A stretch of 64,000 nt of DNA, taken from Fimbriimonas sp. Lineage in GTDB: Bacteria > Armatimonadota > Fimbriimonadia > Fimbriimonadales > Fimbriimonadaceae. The notes beneath the pieces were generated by a model, which saw only the letters and a program-made list of their open reading frames with translations, was not told the DNA's origin and did not search any database. The position numbers and the translations under genes were made by a program. Where the stretch lies: positions 62,001 through 126,000 of the forward strand of contig JARLGV010000104.1 in the NCBI GenBank assembly GCA_031292555.1, given 5' to 3'. Below, one piece after another: positions 36,193-45,218 of this stretch (the first letter of the stretch is position 1; every line of letters begins with the position of its first letter).

Positions 36193-37320
36193 ATGAAGCG
36201 CGTGGTCGTCTTGGGTTCGACAGGAAGTATCGGTACTCAGACCTTGGACGTCATCGCCCAACACCCCGACGAATTGCGTGTGGTCGGATTGGCGGCGAAT
36301 CGGAATGCCGACCTGTTGAGGCAGCAGGCCGAGCGTTTTTCAGTACGGCATCTAGCTCTTTACGAAGAGGTCCCAGGATCCGGCATCCCCTTCGGTATGA
36401 ATGCTCTCGTTCACCTGTCGACGATGGATGAGGCTGACATTGTGGTGATCAGCGTCGCTGGCGTGATCGGTTTGATGCCGACTTTGGCCGCTATCGAGGC
36501 TGGGAAGGATGTGGCGCTCGCCAGCAAAGAAGTTCTAGTGTCAGCCGGCGAAGTCGTGATGCCTCTCGTGCGGAAGCACGGCGTCACTCTGACTCCAATT
36601 GACAGCGAGCACAGCGCACTCTTCCAGTGTCTTCAGGGATATCGAACCGATCAAGTGGAATCGCTGATAATCACCGCAAGTGGCGGCCCTTTCCGTAGCC
36701 GAATCAAGAGCGAATTGGCCGATGTATCGGTCGAAGAGGCTCTGAATCACCCGACTTGGCGGATGGGAGGCAAGATCACGATCGACTCGGCAACTCTCAT
36801 GAACAAGGGTCTGGAGGCGATCGAAGCGCGATGGCTTTTCAATATCGACATCGATCGGATTCAAGTGGTCGTCCACCCCCAAAGCGTCGTTCATTCAATG
36901 GTTAAATTCAAAGACGGAAGCGTTCTTGGACAGTTGGGCTGGCCAAATATGCGGCTACCGATCGCCTATGCCTTGTTGTATCCTGATCGCATTCCAAACC
37001 TCCTTCCGCCCTGGAACCCGACCGACACGCCTACCTTGACTTTTGAGCCGGTCGACGAATCGACATTCGAATGCATCGAGATTGCCCGTCAGAGCGCGCG
37101 GATTGGTGGAACGATGCCATGTGCGATGAATGCTGCGAACGAAATCGCGGCGAACGCGTTCTTAAAGGGTGAACTCAAGTTCTTACAGATTCCTGAGGTT
37201 ATAAAACTCACAATCTTGGAACACCGACCGACCGTACCCACGTTGGACAATGTATTAGCCACCGACGAGCAGGCAAGGCAGTTTGCCCGTAAAATGATAA
37301 GCCGACTCCAAGCTTCATGA
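36193..37320 (+). CDS. dxr: 1-deoxy-D-xylulose 5-phosphate reductoisomerase
   Basis: 375 residues, normal length. NADPH motif GSTGSIGTQTLDV at residues 8-20, SKEVLVSAGE near 102, the ASGGPFRSR active-site loop, NHPTWRMGGKITIDSATLMN and the C-terminal HxP-like region are all present. It converts DXP to MEP, the first committed step of isoprenoid synthesis by the MEP pathway, in the cytoplasm. The stop overlaps the rseP start by four bases (ATGA), an arrangement also seen in other bacteria. Confidence 0.97.
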   Translation: MKRVVVLGSTGSIGTQTLDVIAQHPDELRVVGLAANRNADLLRQQAERFSVRHLALYEEVPGSGIPFGMNALVHLSTMDEADIVVISVAGVIGLMPTLAAIEAGKDVALASKEVLVSAGEVVMPLVRKHGVTLTPIDSEHSALFQCLQGYRTDQVESLIITASGGPFRSRIKSELADVSVEEALNHPTWRMGGKITIDSATLMNKGLEAIEARWLFNIDIDRIQVVVHPQSVVHSMVKFKDGSVLGQLGWPNMRLPIAYALLYPDRIPNLLPPWNPTDTPTLTFEPVDESTFECIEIARQSARIGGTMPCAMNAANEIAANAFLKGELKFLQIPEVIKLTILEHRPTVPTLDNVLATDEQARQFARKMISRLQAS

Positions 37321-38606
37321 GCCTAATCTTCTACTATTTGCTGACTGCCTTCGTGTTGCTCACCATGTTCACGGTCCTTGTGGCCGCGCATGAATTTGGG
37401 CACTATCTCTTCGCGCGTATCTTCAACATGGGCGTCGAGGAGTTCGCGATCGGCTTTGGTAAGCCGCAACTGTGGACTTACATGAGGCGCAAGTACCGCA
37501 TCCCGGTGCTAGCCGGCGAAATCTCGGATATCCGGCATGACGAAGTGTCCCGAACGGACGTCGAAGCATCAGTTCGACCGCCGGAGGATATCGTTGAGCT
37601 TGAAACTCCGGAAGGCAAGGTGCTTGAGGAGACGACCCGTTTCACTGTTCGTATGTGGCCGCTCGGCGGATTTGTACGGATCAAGGGCATGGTTCCCGAA
37701 GAAGATGGGAGCGAGACGAAGATTGCGGGCGGATTCTACAGCAAACCGCCGTGGCAGAGGCTGATCGTCTTGTTTGCTGGACCCGCATTCAGCGTCATTG
37801 CCGGGCTCGCGATCCTTATACCGAACTTCATGATCGAGGGGAATCCAAAGCTCTCCAACGTACCGAAAATCGGTCAAGTCATGCCTCACGGACCCGCCGA
37901 CAAGGCTGGACTGAAAGAAGGGGACTTCGTCAAGAGCATCGACGGGAAGCCGATCGCGACGTTCTATGCGATGAATCGACTCGTTCGAGACAGTGCCAAT
38001 CGGACCCTCACATTTGTAATCGACCGAGGAGGGAAGCAACTCACCGTTTCCGTTGTTCCCGAATTGGACGACTCCGAGTCTCCTGTTCTCGACGAAAACC
38101 TCAATCCAACCGGAGAGATGCGTCGCCAGGCGAAGCTTAAGACAGGCATTCCGTCCACACGTGAAGCGATAGGGTTCGTCAAGGCAACTGAGGTAGCCGT
38201 GAAGTACCCTGTTGAGGCCGTCACGGGCCTACTGGGCGTTGTCAGGCACCCATCGACGTTCAAAGATAATGTGGGTGGACCCATCATGATCACGCGGGTT
38301 GCATATGACACGGTGAGGTTCGGTCTTCCCGCGATTCTCGAATTGGCGGCCCTCTTGAGCATCTCGGTTGGAGTCTTTAACCTGCTGCCGGTCTTGCCGC
38401 TCGATGGAGGACAGATGGCGATGGCGATTGCAGAGATGTTCCGAGGAGGTAGGCGGCTGAGCATACAGGTCCAGAGCACTTTCAACGTCATCGGCTTAAT
38501 GTGCATGGTTGCACTCATCGTCACCGTCGCATTCGTGGATTTCGGAAGGATCGCTAGCCATAATTCGCCTCTTAAAGAGGCTCCCGCCAAAAAGGCCGCC
38601 AAGTAG
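37317..38606 (+). CDS. rseP: RIP metalloprotease (RseP/site-2 protease)
   Basis: 429 residues. The zinc motif HEFGH is at residues 25-29 in the first helix; a PDZ domain follows near residues 190-260 (KIGQVMPHGPADKAGLKEGD, IDGKPI), and the C-terminal NLLPVLPLDGGQ supplies the third zinc ligand. It cleaves membrane-bound anti-sigma factors or signal peptide remnants in the envelope stress response. The stretch between helix 1 and the PDZ is longer than in E. coli, with a charged insert (residues 58-105). Coupled to dxr. Confidence 0.95.
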   Translation: MSLIFYYLLTAFVLLTMFTVLVAAHEFGHYLFARIFNMGVEEFAIGFGKPQLWTYMRRKYRIPVLAGEISDIRHDEVSRTDVEASVRPPEDIVELETPEGKVLEETTRFTVRMWPLGGFVRIKGMVPEEDGSETKIAGGFYSKPPWQRLIVLFAGPAFSVIAGLAILIPNFMIEGNPKLSNVPKIGQVMPHGPADKAGLKEGDFVKSIDGKPIATFYAMNRLVRDSANRTLTFVIDRGGKQLTVSVVPELDDSESPVLDENLNPTGEMRRQAKLKTGIPSTREAIGFVKATEVAVKYPVEAVTGLLGVVRHPSTFKDNVGGPIMITRVAYDTVRFGLPAILELAALLSISVGVFNLLPVLPLDGGQMAMAIAEMFRGGRRLSIQVQSTFNVIGLMCMVALIVTVAFVDFGRIASHNSPLKEAPAKKAAK

Positions 38607-38633
38607 GGGCCGTATCGGGAATAATCGGACCCA

Positions 38634-39599
38634 ATGAAAGTCGGAATCGTTGGTACCGGCGGCATGGGTAACGTCCACGCCAAGCAGTATCGCAACATGC
38701 AGGGCATTGAACTCGGCTACTTTGAGCGCAATCCTCAAAGGGGCGGGAGTTTTCAAAGTCATTGGAATGCGCACCTGTGCGAAACGATCGAGGAATTGAT
38801 CGAGTGGTCGGACCTGGTGGATATCTGTCTGCCGACCGACATTCACAAGGAGTTCGCGCTCAAGGTGATCGCCGGCAAGAAGCCGCTCTTCTTGGAGAAA
38901 CCGGTTGCGCTATCTCTCGAAGAAGCCCAAGAGATCGTCGATGCCGCCGAGATAGGGAACGTTCCATTGTCGATCGGGCAGGTCGTCCGGTTCTTTCCCG
39001 AATATGCTCTGGCGCGACGAATGGTCCTTTCGGGTTCGATTGGAAAGCCTGCCGCCATTCGTATGAGGCGCGGCGGACCGTCGCCTGCCGGAAGCAGTAA
39101 GTGGTTCATGGATCATACGAGGTCTCTCGGCGTATTGGTCGACTTGGCAATCCACGATTTCGATTGGCTCCGTTGGACTTTTGGCGAAGTGAAGTTCCTA
39201 TACAGCCGGTCTCTGGGTGCGGCAAGTGGCCACGGTCCGGACTATGGGCTCACGACTCTGACGTTCGAGACAGGCGCCGTGGCCCATGTCGAGTCAACCT
39301 GGATGGATCCGGGGGGCTTCCGAACGATGTTTGATCTCGCTGGAAGCGAAGGGCTGCTCGAGTTCGATAGCCGCAAAACGCCGGCCCTTCGAACGAGCGT
39401 CAACCACTCGACGGCGATCGATCCGTCGATCGCCCCGCACGAGGACCCTTATTATTTGGAACTGTCTGGCTTCATTCGGGCAGTAAAGGACGGGACACCA
39501 CCGTTGGTTACAGGGGAGGACGGTATTGAGGCTCTGCGCATCAGCTTAGCAGCCCTCGAGAGTGCTAAAACTGGCAAAGTGGTCTACCTGAACCGATAG
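38634..39599 (+). CDS. Gfo/Idh/MocA-family oxidoreductase
   Basis: 321 residues. The N-terminal Rossmann motif is VGIVGTGGMGNVHAKQYRN, the EKP motif appears as LFLEKPVALSLEEAQ, and the C-terminal beta-sheet domain includes DLAIHDFDWLRWTFGE with the catalytic-type His. It is a NAD(P)-dependent sugar or inositol dehydrogenase or dehalogenase; the substrate cannot be read from sequence. Preceded by an AATAAT eight bases before the start, so it may have its own leaderless promoter, 27 bases after rseP. Confidence 0.9.
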   Translation: MKVGIVGTGGMGNVHAKQYRNMQGIELGYFERNPQRGGSFQSHWNAHLCETIEELIEWSDLVDICLPTDIHKEFALKVIAGKKPLFLEKPVALSLEEAQEIVDAAEIGNVPLSIGQVVRFFPEYALARRMVLSGSIGKPAAIRMRRGGPSPAGSSKWFMDHTRSLGVLVDLAIHDFDWLRWTFGEVKFLYSRSLGAASGHGPDYGLTTLTFETGAVAHVESTWMDPGGFRTMFDLAGSEGLLEFDSRKTPALRTSVNHSTAIDPSIAPHEDPYYLELSGFIRAVKDGTPPLVTGEDGIEALRISLAALESAKTGKVVYLNR

Positions 39600-39610
39600 G
39601 TCGAAGTACA

Positions 39611-39636
39611 CGAACTCGGGATCGTCTCCGAGTTCG
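39611..39636 (+). terminator. 9-bp hairpin after the oxidoreductase
   Basis: 39611-39619 pairs with 39628-39636 over 8 bases. It lies 12 bases after the stop. There is no T tract, so it is a candidate 3' structure rather than a proven terminator. Confidence 0.5.
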
Positions 39637-39651
39637 ACTACCCGAGCCGGG

Positions 39652-39657
39652 TACGAT
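39652..39657 (+). promoter_or_regulatory. -10-like TACGAT, six bases before rph
   Basis: TACGAT then six bases then the ATG of rph. No ribosome binding site. This follows the hairpin that ends the previous unit, as expected of a new promoter. Confidence 0.5.
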
Positions 39658-39663
39658 TGAACG

Positions 39664-40377
39664 ATGCGAACAGACGGCCGCCAGCCGGACCAACTTCGAC
39701 CCTTCACCCTCGAACGGAATTACGCCAAGTTTGCTGAGGGTTCCTGCCTCATCAAACTCGGTGATACCCACATGCTCGTAACTGCGACAGTGGAAGATCG
39801 AGTTCCGCCCTTTATGAAGAACAAGGGCAGCGGTTGGGTAACCGCCGAGTACTCCATGCTCCCCCGCTCGGGGCGACAGCGCAATCAGCGTGACCAGATG
39901 AAGCCTAACGGCCGAAGCATGGAAATCCAGCGCCTCATTGGCCGAGCCATGAGGACCGTCTTCGACCTTGAGTCGATGGGAGAGCGAACGATCACGCTCG
40001 ACTGCGATGCGATTCGAGCCGATGGAGGCACCCGGTGCGCAGCGATAACCGCCGCCTACGTCGCCGCCTACGATGCGGTTCAGTGGATGCTAAAGGAGAG
40101 GATGATCAAGAAGTCCGTGCTGCTTGAACCGATCGCCGCCATTTCGGTGGGCGTCGTTAAGGGCCAGGAAGTGCTCGATCTAAACTACGACGAAGATAGC
40201 ACCGCCAACACTGACATGAACATCGTCATGACCGGTAGCGGAAAATTCGTTGAGATTCAGGGAACTGCTGAGCAGGACCCGTTCGGCATCGATACCCTCG
40301 GACGCATGCTGAAGTTGGGACAAAAGGGAATCAACGAGTTGATCGTCGCCCAGAAACAAACCCTCGGTATTCTTTAG
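39664..40377 (+). CDS. rph: Ribonuclease PH
   Basis: 237 residues, usual length. RPFTLERNYAKFAEGSCLIK at the start, SGRQRNQRD (phosphate-binding Arg), LIGRAMRTVFDL, TITLDCDAIRADGGTRCAAI and DLNYDEDSTANTDMNIVMTG are conserved RNase PH segments. It trims the 3' ends of tRNA precursors using phosphate. It is followed six bases later by rdgB, a common pairing of these two genes. Confidence 0.97.
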   Translation: MRTDGRQPDQLRPFTLERNYAKFAEGSCLIKLGDTHMLVTATVEDRVPPFMKNKGSGWVTAEYSMLPRSGRQRNQRDQMKPNGRSMEIQRLIGRAMRTVFDLESMGERTITLDCDAIRADGGTRCAAITAAYVAAYDAVQWMLKERMIKKSVLLEPIAAISVGVVKGQEVLDLNYDEDSTANTDMNIVMTGSGKFVEIQGTAEQDPFGIDTLGRMLKLGQKGINELIVAQKQTLGIL

Positions 40378-40383
40378 CGCTGA

Positions 40384-41013
40384 ATGAGCGACTTGCCCTT
40401 CTCTACGCTTGTGATCGCCACGCATAACCGAAAGAAGGCGGGGGAGATGATCACAATTCTAGGCGGCCGGTTTCCCGAGTTATCGCTCGCGACGCTGGCC
40501 GACTACGATAATGCGCCGGAACCGGACGAGACTGGGAAGGACTATCCTTCGAATGCAACGATCAAGTCTGAGAGTGCTGCTGACTTCACCGGCGAGTGGA
40601 GCTTGGCCGATGACGCGGGCTTGGAGATCGACTTCCTTGATGGGGCTCCCGGACTTTACAGCAAACGATTCGGCGGGGAGGAACTCCCATTTCCCGAGAA
40701 GATTGAGTTGATCCTCGAGAAAATGAGTGGTGTGCCGACCAACCACCGTGGAGCCCGATTCCGATGCTGCGTTGCGCTGACTCCGCCGTTTCGAATGGGG
40801 CCCACGAAGGTGTTCACCGCAGTATGTGAGGGACGAATCGCCGAAGCTCCGAGCGGTGGCGGCGGCTTTGGATACGATCCGATTTTCTACCTGCCGGAAC
40901 TTCAATGTACGATGGCGGACCTCGCCGCTGAGCAAAAGCACAGGATCAGCCATCGCGGGAAGGTATTGGCCCAAGTAGCGCAGTATATCGACGCCGGGTG
41001 CCGAACGCTTTAG
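40384..41013 (+). CDS. rdgB: Non-canonical purine NTP pyrophosphatase (RdgB/HAM1)
   Basis: 209 residues. IATHNRKKAGEM at the N-terminus replaces the common ATxNxxK loop; SLADDAGLEIDFL, GAPGLYSKRFGG and GGGGFGYDPIFYLPE are the standard substrate and metal motifs. It removes ITP, dITP and XTP from the nucleotide pool. Six bases downstream of rph on the same strand, so very probably co-transcribed. Confidence 0.95.
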   Translation: MSDLPFSTLVIATHNRKKAGEMITILGGRFPELSLATLADYDNAPEPDETGKDYPSNATIKSESAADFTGEWSLADDAGLEIDFLDGAPGLYSKRFGGEELPFPEKIELILEKMSGVPTNHRGARFRCCVALTPPFRMGPTKVFTAVCEGRIAEAPSGGGGFGYDPIFYLPELQCTMADLAAEQKHRISHRGKVLAQVAQYIDAGCRTL

Positions 41014-41082
41014 GAGACACCGCGTCCACATCGCACGACCGGGGGGATAGGATTTGCCCCTCTCAAATGCTCTATAGCGTGC

Positions 41083-41088
41083 TACGAT
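41083..41088 (+). promoter_or_regulatory. -10-like TACGAT, eight bases before the DUF3667 gene
   Basis: TACGAT then eight bases then the ATG at 41097. It identifies this ATG rather than the upstream in-frame ATGs as the start. Confidence 0.45.
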
Positions 41089-41096
41089 ATCCAGCG

Positions 41097-42110
41097 ATGG
41101 ATTCCGACGCCAGCGAGGTCGTGAACATAAGTGGGGCTGCTCCGCGGCCTCCGGTGGGCTGCCGCAACTGCAGGCACCCGGTACATCTTCACTTCTGCCC
41201 TAGTTGCGGGCAACACATCGCCGATCACAATACGAAGCTTTGGAAGATTGTTCAAGAGTTCTCAGACGAGTTCATCAGGCTGGACTCCAAGTTCCTGCGG
41301 ACTGTCGTTCCGCTCGTTTTTAGGCCCGGCTTCCTTACCAAGCAGTGGGTCGATGGCAAGCGGGTCCGCTACATCACGCCGCTGAAGATCTATGTAACGA
41401 TCAGCGCGATTGCCTTCTTGATCCTCTCTTACCACATTAGTCAACAGAAGACGAGCCTGGCTGGATTGGGGATCAATGTCCACCGAGATGATGTTGCCGA
41501 CGCGAAGGAACTTGCTACAAAGCCAAGCGACAATTGGCTCGTCAGTGGCGCAAAGCAGGTAGCGCTCAATACGGCTTTGACGGATAGCCGAACCCTGACC
41601 GACCGATATGTGAGTCAGTTGCCAAGCGCATGCTTGGCCCTGGTTCCTGTTGCCGCAATGGTGTTCGGGTGCCTATACATTCGAAGAAAGAGATTCTATG
41701 TGGAGCATCTCGTGTTCATGCTCCACTTCAACTCGTTCTGTTTCCTGATGATCTCAGTTTGTACGCTCGTCCCAGGCTTTCCAGGCTGGCTTGCCTATCT
41801 CTGGGTGAACGTCTACCTGTTCATCGCGATTAGAGTGAACTACCAGCAAGGCTGGATCAAAACGTTCTTCAAATTCGGCCTATTCGGCTTCGCTTACCTT
41901 ATCCTGATCGCCCTCACGATGGGAATGACGGCGATTGCGGCCGCCATTATGGTTGGCAAGCCCGCGGACAAGGTCCCGGCGGTACCGGCCCCTGCCGCGG
42001 CGCCAAACACGCCGAAGTCTGTTCCCAGCGCGCAAAATACGCCCAAGGGACTCGGCGCCTCACCTGGTGCCAAGAGGCCAAGCTCCGGCAGCGATTCGAC
42101 TAACCCTTGA
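41097..42110 (+). CDS. DUF3667-like membrane protein with zinc ribbon
   Basis: 337 residues. An N-terminal zinc ribbon is seen as two CxxC pairs (CRNC and CPSC, residues about 18-35), then HNTKLWKIVQEFSDEF and LDSKFLRTVVPLVFRPGFLT, which match the DUF3667 family, then four to five membrane helices (starting ITPLKIYVTISAIAFLILSY). The C-terminal 60 residues are Pro/Ala-rich and probably disordered. Function unknown; the family is thought to bind zinc on the cytoplasmic side. Its 3' end overlaps the opposing proline dehydrogenase by 11 bases. Confidence 0.85.
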   Translation: MDSDASEVVNISGAAPRPPVGCRNCRHPVHLHFCPSCGQHIADHNTKLWKIVQEFSDEFIRLDSKFLRTVVPLVFRPGFLTKQWVDGKRVRYITPLKIYVTISAIAFLILSYHISQQKTSLAGLGINVHRDDVADAKELATKPSDNWLVSGAKQVALNTALTDSRTLTDRYVSQLPSACLALVPVAAMVFGCLYIRRKRFYVEHLVFMLHFNSFCFLMISVCTLVPGFPGWLAYLWVNVYLFIAIRVNYQQGWIKTFFKFGLFGFAYLILIALTMGMTAIAAAIMVGKPADKVPAVPAPAAAPNTPKSVPSAQNTPKGLGASPGAKRPSSGSDSTNP

Positions 42111-43083
42111 ACAGCGACTTGACGATAAAGAGAGTGTTTGCCGGTCTTTCAGCCAGTCTCCGCGAGAAATATGGGTACCAAGCGTCGCCATAAGGAACGT
42201 AGACCCGAACCTTGAACCCTTCGCTCGAAAGCTTGTCTTGCAGATCGCGTCGGATCCCGTAGAGCATCTGGAATTCGAAACGGGAAGGGTCGATCTTCCT
42301 TTCTCTGGCATAGGCAACGAGGGCTTCGATGATCTTCGCGTCCTGGGTGGCGAACGCTGGATAGGTGCCGGCATCCATCAATCGCTTGCCCAACGTCACG
42401 TAGGCTTCGTCGACCTTCGCTTTCTCCGGAAAGGCGACGGCAGCAGGCTCCAAGTAGGCGCCCTTGACCAGACGAACGCGAGCCTTCCACTCGATGACCT
42501 GTTCGACGTCCTTAGGAGTTCGGTAGAGATAGGTCTGAAGAACCGTTCCAGTGTTCTTATAGTCCTTGACGACGCGCCCCATAATCTCCATTGTTCGCTC
42601 TGTGTATTCGGACGATTCCATGTCCACGCGAACAAAGTTGTTCAGGCCCTTTGCGGTATCGAGAACATCCCGCAGATTGCGCTCTGCGAAGTCGGTGCCC
42701 TGATCGAATCCGCATTGTGTCAACTTGATCGAAATGTTGATCGGTTCGATGCCATCGCCCGTCACGTGAAGATTTGGGGACTGGGCATGATTCGCGTTCC
42801 AAGTTTGGATTGCGGGAAGCGAGGCGATTGCCTGCAGCATCTGGATGTAAGTCGACTTCGCTTGAAGCGCCTCCTGCTCTGAGGCGGTGTTTTCGCCCAG
42901 ATAGTCGAGCGACACCATTTGGCCCTTGGCAAGGATCGCTTCGCATGACTTAAGCGCCTCCTCAAGTGTGTCTCCAGCGATAAAGCGGCGCACCAGTGGC
43001 CGGAACAAGAACGATTTTCGGATAAGGTACTTGACCGGGCTTAGCCCTGCCGTCTTGAGGACGATTGAGCGAGCAAGCGACAT
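42100..43083 (-). CDS. Proline dehydrogenase
   Basis: 327 residues from the chosen ATG; the longer frame adds an unlikely 36-residue tail. It has the (beta/alpha)8 barrel features of monofunctional ProDH: SLDYLGENT, ISIKLTQCGFD, VRVDMESSEYTERT, ARVRLVKGAYLEP and the C-terminal RVYVPYGDAWYPYFSRRLAE helix that contacts proline. It oxidises proline to pyrroline-5-carboxylate with FAD and feeds the respiratory chain, probably at the membrane surface. A P5C dehydrogenase is not in the window. Confidence 0.95.
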   Translation of the reverse strand: MSLARSIVLKTAGLSPVKYLIRKSFLFRPLVRRFIAGDTLEEALKSCEAILAKGQMVSLDYLGENTASEQEALQAKSTYIQMLQAIASLPAIQTWNANHAQSPNLHVTGDGIEPINISIKLTQCGFDQGTDFAERNLRDVLDTAKGLNNFVRVDMESSEYTERTMEIMGRVVKDYKNTGTVLQTYLYRTPKDVEQVIEWKARVRLVKGAYLEPAAVAFPEKAKVDEAYVTLGKRLMDAGTYPAFATQDAKIIEALVAYARERKIDPSRFEFQMLYGIRRDLQDKLSSEGFKVRVYVPYGDAWYPYFSRRLAERPANTLFIVKSLFKG

Positions 43084-43132
43084 ATGTGTTTGTCTCAGTG
43101 TACTCAGTCTGGGCTGCCTCTGACTGGGGCGG

Positions 43133-43138
43133 TAAACT
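43133..43138 (+). promoter_or_regulatory. -10-like TAAACT, six bases before the GT2 gene
   Basis: TAAACT then six bases then the ATG at 43145. No ribosome binding site. Another case of the leaderless pattern. Confidence 0.45.
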
Positions 43139-43144
43139 CTACAA

Positions 43145-44032
43145 ATGGCGAGGGTTACGGTCTGCTTATCGGTATTTAACGGAGCCGACACGTTGGCCGA
43201 CTCTCTGGCATCGGTGTTTGCGCAGACCTATCGCGATTTCAACGTGCTTGTGCTGGACGATGGGAGTACCGACAATTCCGCCGAGGTTGCGAGAAGATTC
43301 AATTGCCGGGTTCTCGAGATCCCCAATGGCGGCCGTGGCGCCGCCCTTAGACGCATGGTCGAAGAGGCGGACGGCGAGTTCATTGCGCTGATCGATCACG
43401 ACGATGTCTGGTTGCCCGAGAAGCTGGCCAAGCAAGTTGAACAGTTGGATCGAACAGGCGCATCCCTGGTTCATGCGGACTGCTGGTACGAGCACTCCGA
43501 TGGAAGGGCGATCGACCGTGACCTTCGCCTTCCTCCGAATGCCTGCTCGTTCGATCACATCATTCCCGGAAACGAGATCATCGCCAGCAGCACCGTCTTT
43601 CGGCGCGATCAAATGATTGCCGCAGGAAACTTCGCCTCAGATACGCTTCGGTGCTGCGATTGGTACGGTTGGTTCGTGCTGGCCCCCCGCCACAAGTTCG
43701 ATCATCTGCCTGAAAAGCTCGTTCGATATAAGGTTCTGACCACAAGTCTAGCCAATGCGGGTTATCGGTTCTTCGAGGCTCAGCACTATCTGCTCAGCGA
43801 GAAGATCCTCCCGAGGGCGCACGAGCTGTTCGGCGATCTGCCTCCGAGGCAGGCACGTCGCTACAAGGGGATACTCATCCAAAAGTCGGGCATCGCACTG
43901 TCGTCGATGGCCCGGGCGATGGAGCAAAAAGGGGATAAGAGGGCTGCTCGCGCCTTGCATCGTCGTGCGATCCGGACGGCGCCGGGAGTGCTCCGGGTTT
44001 GGACTCGGGCGCTAAGATCGTTGGCCTCTTGA
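43145..44032 (+). CDS. Family 2 glycosyltransferase
   Basis: 295 residues. The GT-A fold is shown by the VTVCLSVFNGADTLADSLAS start, VLVLDDGSTDNS, the metal-binding LIDHDDVWLPEKLAKQ (DxD equivalent), and a C-terminal ARRYKGILIQ helical region. No membrane helix, so it is cytoplasmic or peripheral. It would add a sugar from an NDP-sugar to a cell-surface glycan; specificity unknown. The genes around it run on the other strand, so it is a single-gene unit. Confidence 0.92.
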   Translation: MARVTVCLSVFNGADTLADSLASVFAQTYRDFNVLVLDDGSTDNSAEVARRFNCRVLEIPNGGRGAALRRMVEEADGEFIALIDHDDVWLPEKLAKQVEQLDRTGASLVHADCWYEHSDGRAIDRDLRLPPNACSFDHIIPGNEIIASSTVFRRDQMIAAGNFASDTLRCCDWYGWFVLAPRHKFDHLPEKLVRYKVLTTSLANAGYRFFEAQHYLLSEKILPRAHELFGDLPPRQARRYKGILIQKSGIALSSMARAMEQKGDKRAARALHRRAIRTAPGVLRVWTRALRSLAS

Positions 44033-44063
44033 GCGATGGCCTACTGACTGATGGGAAGTGTCG

Positions 44064-45110
44064 CTAGACGCCAATGGCGGACGCATTCGTCGACGCAAGG
44101 AAGCCTTCGAGCAGATCCTGGAATTCGGATACGGTCGAACAACGCGTCAGACGATCTCGAATTTGAGAGGCGCCTGGCACTCCCTTGATGTAGAGAGGAA
44201 TTTGGCCGCGAAGTGCGCGACATGCGCGAAGCTGTGCGTCGGCAAATCCTGAGGATTCAATCGCTTCGTCATAGCTTCCGGCATCGGCTTCGCAAGCGAC
44301 CATCATGCGGATATGATCCAGGGCGACCGCTACGCGTTCCTCGAGCGTCGGATCGGACGGGATAGGCTCTCCGCACATACCTGCCCGGATTCGTGCAAGC
44401 GACCAAGGGTTCGAGATGGCGGCTCGTCCGACCATGACGCCGTCGCAGCCCGTCTCTTCGAGCATTTTGCGTGCGTCTTCGGCTGTTTTAACATCCCCGT
44501 TTCCGACTAAGGGAACGGACACCGCCTCGCGGAGATCGCGAATCAGTCGCCAGTCTGCCTCGCCGTCAAAGCCCTGCTTGGCAAATCGAGCGTGAAGCGT
44601 CAGCATTTGTGCTCCCGCGCCCTGAAACCGCTTGGCTAGCTCCGGCGCGGCGAACAAGGAGTAGTCCCAGCCCGCCCGAACCTTGACTGTCACGGGAACC
44701 TTGACGCCCTTCACGACGGTCGTTACGATTCTCTCCGCCAGATCGGGATCCTTGAGAAGAGCTGCGCCCGCGCCGGTCTTGCACACCTTTGGGACCCAGC
44801 AACCCATGTTGATGTCGATCAAATCGGCGCCCATTTCTTCGGCGATCAGCGCCGTCTCAAGCATGACGTCGGGTTCGCCTCCGAAGATCTGAATGCCCAA
44901 AGGACGTTCCGCGTCGGCGATGCGCATCTTCCGAAAGGTCTTGACGGCTCCGTAGTGGATGGCCATCGCGGACACGAATTCCGTGAACATGAGTCCCGGG
45001 CCTCCGATTCGCTTCGCGATCAGGCGAAACGGAAGATTCGTTACGTCTTCCATTGGGGCGAGCAACAACGGGGGATCGACCTTAACGGAACCAATTTGGA
45101 AGGCCGGCAC
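44064..45110 (-). CDS. dusB: tRNA-dihydrouridine synthase
   Basis: 348 residues, GTG start. The FMN-binding APMEDVTNLPFR at the N-terminus, catalytic Cys in NMGCWVPKVCKTGAGAAL (the Pro usually after Cys is Trp here), the TVKVRAGW segment, LHARFAKQGFDGEADWRLIR and VGNGDVKTAEDARKM are conserved in DusB-type enzymes. It reduces uridine in tRNA to dihydrouridine using NADPH. A CATAAT lies five bases before the GTG. An ATG five bases upstream is out of frame. Confidence 0.93.
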   Translation of the reverse strand: MPAFQIGSVKVDPPLLLAPMEDVTNLPFRLIAKRIGGPGLMFTEFVSAMAIHYGAVKTFRKMRIADAERPLGIQIFGGEPDVMLETALIAEEMGADLIDINMGCWVPKVCKTGAGAALLKDPDLAERIVTTVVKGVKVPVTVKVRAGWDYSLFAAPELAKRFQGAGAQMLTLHARFAKQGFDGEADWRLIRDLREAVSVPLVGNGDVKTAEDARKMLEETGCDGVMVGRAAISNPWSLARIRAGMCGEPIPSDPTLEERVAVALDHIRMMVACEADAGSYDEAIESSGFADAQLRACRALRGQIPLYIKGVPGASQIRDRLTRCSTVSEFQDLLEGFLASTNASAIGV

Positions 45111-45115
45111 GGCAT

Positions 45116-45121
45116 ATTATG
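45116..45121 (-). promoter_or_regulatory. -10-like CATAAT, five bases before the dus gene
   Basis: On the minus strand CATAAT is followed by five bases and the GTG at 45110. Supports a leaderless GTG start. Confidence 0.45.
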
Positions 45122-45218
45122 ACCAACCAGCCGATCTACGCCCGAATGATGCGGCACCCCTTGCGACCGTGGACTTTCAACGAGCAAAATGCCCAGTACC
45201 GCGACGAAGAGGGGAAGC

